64,000 nt of DNA, from the NCBI RefSeq assembly GCF_027596085.1, contig NC_072467.1:4161861-4225860 (forward strand), given 5' to 3'. Source of the DNA: Anoplopoma fimbria (taxonomy: Eukaryota > Chordata > Actinopteri > Perciformes > Anoplopomatidae). Shown one piece after another: positions 55,401-64,000 of the stretch. Both the position numbers and the translations under genes were made by a program. The first letter of the stretch is position 1; every line of letters starts with the position of its first letter. A model generated the notes under the pieces. It had not been told where the DNA came from. It saw only the letters and a program-made list of their open reading frames with translations, and made no database searches.

Positions 55401-57658
55401 TCTGTGCCAATATACAGTGAATATCATAATTACTGTTGGCACCGTATGTTGTAGACTCCATTTCAATTTAAATTATTCAAATCCAGCATTTTTTTCTAAG
55501 TAGACTTGTGAATGCCTTCCACTAAGCCCTTTTCCCCACATCCCTTTTGCTGATTTAGATTTGAAAGCCCTCGCAGAAGTTGTCAATTTATAGTCTGATG
55601 CTTCAGTCCACTCTCTATCTCTCTCTCTCTCTCTCTCTTTGCTCTCTCTCGCTCTAAGTGTATTATGTGTTGACAGCTCTTTGAACTATAGGGTTTCATA
55701 TTTGTGAGCTGTTCAAGCAAGCTAAAAGTGATGCGGATCTACTTCACACAGAGAGAGAGAGAGAGAGGGAGAGTTAAAGAGAGAATATACTCTGACTTAC
55801 TGTGACTATGACTGTAAGATGACAGGAGTTTTCCTTAAATCCTTAAGGGTATATTTATTTAATATACCTTTTGTTATCATGAAAATATAGACCACCAGAC
55901 TTTTTTGCACAAGTTTTGTTCATGTTTTAAAAGAGTAAATGAGTTGTTCTAAAATTAAATTCACATTCTATCTATTCAGTTGAAACAAATGACTGTTCAC
56001 CACTGGCATCAGATTGTCAGGCAATTAATGTCATCTCAGGCAATTCAATTTACTCATCTCACGTCTCACAGAATATGACAAGACCTGTTATATTATTAGT
56101 TTACTTCATAGTAAAGCATGATCATTTGTCACCAACTGTAAGTGAGAAACGTATCAAACTTATCTCAAACAGTAGCCTTTTGTTAAGTTTTAACTGGCCT
56201 GTCAAAATAAAGGGCTACCATCACATAAATATGAATGTTTCAGTTTTGTTACTGTGAATTCTGTAAAAGTTTGACATTTTAAGAAACTTTGCCCATATAG
56301 AGATTTCCTATTTGACTACACCCACAGTGGTTGCAGACATTCTCCCATGATGCTGAGAAAATGTTATTTTAGGCAAACTGAAAGTCGATCTCCTTCCAAC
56401 TCTTGAATTTTTTGCTTTCATAGCCCGGAAATCACACTCCTTGAGGTAAAACATACATAACTACAGGTACAGTATTTATTGTTTCCTGAATTTCTTGTGT
56501 AAACAGAACAAACAGATACTGACATTGTGCTAACGTTCATAGCTTTCCCTGGATTGTTAATGGGGAGCAATGACCATAAAGCTGACTGAATTTACTGTAG
56601 ACTCCGCTCCACCCGACCCCACAGCTACTATACGTGTCAGAGGATGGCTAGCATTAATAAACGAGCATCGGGTGGATGAGCAATTAAAAAGTGCTTTGAA
56701 GCTCCAATTAAGAAACGATGGTCCTAGAAGCTGCTCCGTGTTATTTAAAAAAGAGAAATAGGCTGTGTCAAAGGAAATTTATATAAGTTTATATAAATGG
56801 GGTTTTGGAAAATATTTGTCAGAATAAGGCAGTGGCTATTGTAAACACCATCAAAAAATATAATTTCACATGAACACATGCTTAATATATCTATCGATCT
56901 CTCCATTTCTCCATCTGATAGATGAGAAGAAGAGGCAATAAGCAGAGAAGTGACGATGAAGGCAGCAAGGCAGGCGTGAAAGAGTTAGAAGTTTGTAAAA
57001 ATTCTGAGAACCATGAGCTGTGTGAGCTGACAGCATTGTTTTTCTTGATGGTGTTTATTTATTTATTTTCCGCTCACACAGTTCTGACAGATCTGAGGCA
57101 TTGAGACTGCACTGGGGAGAGGGATGGATGCAGAGAAGAATATAGCCAATGTATGCTGCGTGGTGAAGTCAGAAGAAAGGAACAGTTAGGCCTCTAATCA
57201 CATAGAAGTCAACACAAAGGCCCTTCACAGTGAGAGAAAATGAGGGAGACTCAGGTGGACGCAGAGGGGGAGAAAAAAAAAAAAAGGAAGAAGGGAGATG
57301 AAGTGATGTTTTTATCTTTCAGGACTTTGTCTTTAGCTTCAGTGTCATTTTCGTACACAGCATGGCTCAAGGCTTAGCATATTCACATATTTATCATATT
57401 TACATAACTATTTACATAATTACCATAATGAAAATTGTTCCCCGCCAATGCTTTGAGGTATATGAACCTGCAATGAACCCAAAGTTTGGGAACAGGTATT
57501 GAATGCCTACAGCTGTTTACATAAACATACGACCAATATGCTCTCTCTCTCTCTCTTATATTTCTTGCCCGTTTCTGTCTTCTTTTTGTCCTCTCTCTGC
57601 CACTGTGCAGACCTCGACTCCCACAGCACCGGTATGAAAGGTGCAGGATGTATAACCA
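52459..57658. other. Non-coding, possible conserved blocks
   Basis: No gene recognised. Blocks at 54400-54680, 55090-55320 and 56550-56765 are non-repetitive, have a balanced base mix and are rich in homeodomain-type ATTA/TAAT words, which suggests conserved enhancers. A short CT tract lies at 55613-55640 and GA at 55748-55772. Confidence 0.5.
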
Positions 57659-57672
57659 TGTGTGTGTGTGTG

Positions 57673-57767
<95 letters not shown>
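57659..57767 (+). repeat. (TG)n microsatellite
   Basis: About 109 bases of TG repeat with one CG interruption near 57679. Confidence 0.97.
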
Positions 57768-60731
<2,964 letters not shown>

Positions 60732-61079
60732 TAAAAAAGGAACAAAGGATGGCAAACAAAACCCAATACAATACAACTCTTGGATGTATTTAGTATGTCT
60801 TTAGGGACATCATGCTATCCAACAGTAAAACATATTACATAAGAGAGGACAGACTGTTGTGTTTGCTTATAAATCTTTCTTTAGAGAACCATCCTTCTGT
60901 CATTCATATTGAGCCAAAAATCTGTCTATCAGTGCATATCCTGCACCTCGTACATTTCTAGTTAGTGTATTGTGAATGATGACATACATGCGTGCTGGTA
61001 AAAAAAAGGGTTTTTTGACTGAACTTCTTTTGGTTTTACTAGCATCCCGGTTGTGCACTGACAAGCGCCAGAGGCCTGA

Positions 61080-61140
61080 AGTTATAGGGGGATCCGGGGG
61101 CATGCCTCCCGGAGGTTTTCTTTTAATTGGTGCCATTTGG
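61080..61140. mobile_element. Possible DNA transposon remnant with GGGGGCATGC motif
   Basis: A local GC-rich patch with GGATCCGGGGGCATGCC followed by TCCCGGAGG stands out in an AT-rich surround. It resembles a motif repeated in many animal transposon families. I cannot name the family or set limits. Confidence 0.3.
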
Positions 61141-62454
61141 TGCATTCTGGTCATGATTTTTAAATCATATAAGGTACCAAATAATGCATGAAAATGAAAA
61201 TAAAACATTTAACCTTCAAAAGTGGGTTATTTCTCTCCTTTCTGAACAAAAAAAAAGTATTGTCAAAGACATGCATAGTCCAACTGTTTGGGACTGAGGT
61301 AGCATTTTAGCTAGTAGCAGATACATCAGCCGTCAAATCAATCTCTGTTGCTCCTATAGCTGACCGGGAACCCAAAGACTGTCTTCCAGCTATACCTTTA
61401 TACAGTATATAACCTCTCCATAGTGTGACTGACTCTTTCTAAACTGAATTAGTTGAGACAACACAGTACATTGTGCTTTTAAAATCTTGAAAAATACATA
61501 CTGAATGAACACATTGACTTCAACTACAGTGTAGGTCTACACTGACGCATTCTGACCTGCCTTTACATATGCATTTTTTTTAGAGATATATAGAACCCAC
61601 AAGACGAGACAACAAGTAATGTGCCTTTAGTCTTGGTAAGTAAATACTGTTTTTAGTATTTTTTAAACAATAGTTATTTTCAATATATGTTAATAAGTTG
61701 TATTATTGATTAAAATACTATCAGTTTACCAGGCAGACTAACTGAATAAAAATTGTAATGTTATCATTTCTTTTTAACAAAAGCAGTTATATTAAAACAC
61801 AGTATCGTGGTTGTTAAAAGAGTAAGAGAATATGAGATTTATAATAAATATTTAAATTTTAATATTTATATTTTGAACACTACTGTGCAATGTTATTTAA
61901 AAAATATTTTTCAGATCCAATCTAACTGCACTGCAAAGATTTAAAATAAGAATGTACTGAAATGTTCAATGCTGCTATGCATCACCAAGCCATTTGTCCT
62001 TTGTCTTTTAGGTGAATGCTGCCTTCAGAAGAATCTGAATTATTAGGAACATGCTTGAGCTTGGATAAAGCTTTATCATTTAAAAGGAGGCATTGATGGG
62101 AAAGACATGAAGATTCTTCTTTGGAGCCTCGTCTGACAGGTAAAATAAAATGTAGGCTAATCATTACAACACTGTCTGTGTGCAATAAGTAGACAAGTTT
62201 AATTCTTTCATTTCAGGCGCTGTGCTAGCATCCCAATGTTGGGGACTTTTCCCTTCATTACTTCTCCACTTTGTAACATTATAACGATATTATTATCATT
62301 ATTATTATATATCTTTTTGGCTAGTCTGAAATAACAGGAGTTTTTCAACCCCTGTGTTCTTTTAGATCTTTTTTCTGAGTATGCAGGATTAACATGTGTT
62401 ATGTTTGGCAAACTTGCTTTCAGGGGGGAAAAAAATGACTGGGATCACCAACTG

Positions 62455-62660
62455 CAAAGGGTTGAGCTAACTTCATATTTTGACTAGCATGAAAAGTTGG
62501 GCCAACTTGACTGATTACTTGACCCAACAATAGATAGGGTTGAGAATGTTATATTTCAACTTGTAGAAAAGTTAAGAAAGGGTAGGATGAACTTGATTAA
62601 TCCCCAAAGGGGAAATTGTACGCCACCATAAACAAAGACATACACAAAACTTCAACAAAG
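62455..62660 (+). mobile_element. Possible LINE/MITE-derived segment
   Basis: ATTAATCCCCAAAGGGGAAA (62597-62616) resembles a motif near the 3' ends of fish L2/Rex-like LINEs. Just upstream (62455-62590) are repeated AGTTG/CAACTT-type words such as AAAAGTTGGGCCAACTTGA, which recur loosely near 63290-63380. Limits are uncertain. Confidence 0.4.
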
Positions 62661-64000
62661 ACAAAATATACACAATATTTCATCTACTCAACTGATAATA
62701 AGAGGCTGGCTCATTGATGGGAAATACACAGGCCCAATGATAGTACTGTAACGGGTCATAGGTAACCTGTTATGAGTACTGCTCCCAGGAAAATAACCAA
62801 TATAAATTAATATAAAGAACTTAAAGGATAACATTTAGAATTTTTGATGGTTTACACTGACTTGCAGTTGCAGTTGAAATTACTTTTTGAGATGGTGGTG
62901 AATAAGTATTCTGGAGCCTTGTAGACCTATACCAGTTGCATTACGAGACAAAACAACAAGCAAAACAATCTGTTCCAGCAGATATGGCTCATCGTCAATC
63001 CATGTCGACAGAAAGAAAATGTGGTCAGGTTATCTCTAAAAGTTATACTACTGATCCGATCCGTTACTCAAAAGCATGATACAGTCCCAACCGTGACCTT
63101 TGTGATGCGTTTTACCCCTAACAACAACAGGAGGGCCAGCAAAAGCCAGGTACACGATCAAATAAGATCAGAAGCTAAATCATAACAACAAAAGTGCAAA
63201 TGAGCCAATGTACAGCCATGAAACGGCGTTAAGACAACACCAGCGTAGGTATTTGCCAGAAATATGGATGAATAGTGGAAATGACATTGTATCAACAACT
63301 TGACCTGAGAGAAGTCAAAAAGAGTTGAGCCCTCTTACATTTTTGAATTAGATAAAAGTTTAACCAATTTAACATTTTGAACTGTGTGCACATTGTGTCG
63401 ACAAAAGGGCTAATAAGAGAGAAATAAAGACGAATATACTGTAGGTAATTACCCTCATTAAACAGCCATATATTCAGGAAGACGGGAGATCATTTTTATC
63501 ATGCGTGTGTGTGTGTCTCTCTCTCCCTCTCTCTCTCCATGTGTATGCTTTATATTGCCTCAGCTCCAGCCCTCTGGCATTGATGGAGCATCATCATTAT
63601 CACCTGGGCTGATGGCAAAGTGGCTCCTTGGCTAGACCCCGTCGACAGGCACTGTTTAGTGTCACACTTTGTCTGAATGTGAGTGTGTGTGCATGCCAGT
63701 GAATGTATCTTTGCTATTGCATTTTCAGTCATTCCGTGGCCACACTAACATGGTTTTACTGGCAGGTCCCTTATGCAAACAAATGGCCTTGGCTGGCAGG
63801 TTCAGTGAAGGGTGACGGTTGTATCTGGTTGCATCAGGCCAGGGAGTGATGGGCAAAGCAGATGGAGAAGAGAAACGGTTTCATTTCATGTGGTCTCAGA
63901 CCCAACACACGCCCCAATAAAACACAAAGTGCCTACGTTTGGCCTCATTCAGACATTGTGATGATGCTTTTTGAATTACTTTATCCTTTTAGTTATTCAG

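Noticed and set aside
57600..57640. Possible microexon between GTGCAG and GGTATG
   Set aside because: Splice-like words only; no protein match and no reason to expect a gene here.

Overview
The window looks like a piece of a ray-finned fish (teleost) nuclear chromosome, probably a percomorph-like species. Three things suggest this. The one clear gene is a vertebrate synaptic adhesion gene. The dispersed repeats are fish types: tRNA-derived SINEs ending in a UnaL2-type tail, and an RTE/Expander-like LINE tail ending in (CATC)n. There are also many long (CA)n, (TG)n and (GA)n microsatellites. No bacterial, phage, plasmid or CRISPR signal is present.

There is one well-supported protein gene. 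It is an intact single-exon coding sequence on the minus strand (12570-14567) encoding a 665-residue netrin-G ligand 2 (lrrc4). It has a signal peptide, LRRNT cap, leucine-rich repeats, LRRCT cap, one C2-type Ig domain, one membrane span, and a cytoplasmic tail ending in the PDZ ligand ETQI. Upstream on the minus strand (about 14568-17300) lies a purine/pyrimidine-asymmetric block that probably holds its 5' leader and promoter. A possible poly(A) signal lies about 500 bases past the stop. In mammals LRRC4 sits antisense inside a large intron of SND1. If that holds here, most of the window is snd1 intron, but I recognised no snd1 exon.

The other roughly 60 kb is non-coding. By region: 0.8 kb, (CA)n; 5.0 kb, orphan SINE/LINE tail; 12.5-17.3 kb, lrrc4 and its leader; 20.4 and 21.7 kb, two diverged copies of one tRNA-like SINE; 24.6 kb, (TG)n; 26.8 kb, a well-preserved SINE; 28.9-29.2 kb, a frameshifted Myb/SANT-like (MADF-like) transposon-type fragment; 29.6 and 31.6 kb, more SINE heads; 33.6-34.1 kb, (TC)n and (CA)n; 41.3-42.6 kb, an inverted-repeat pair with a near-perfect hairpin just inside one arm; 47.7 kb, a perfect 16-bp hairpin holding two p53-type half-sites; 48.3 kb, a MITE-like inverted repeat; 52.1-52.4 kb, a truncated LINE with intact target-site duplications; 57.7 and 60.6 kb, large dinucleotide repeats; 62.6 kb, a LINE-like motif. 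Nearly all other open frames are shadows of lrrc4 or of simple repeats. I see no convincing new multi-gene system. The most distinctive unexplained signals are the palindromes at 42.5 and 47.7 kb.
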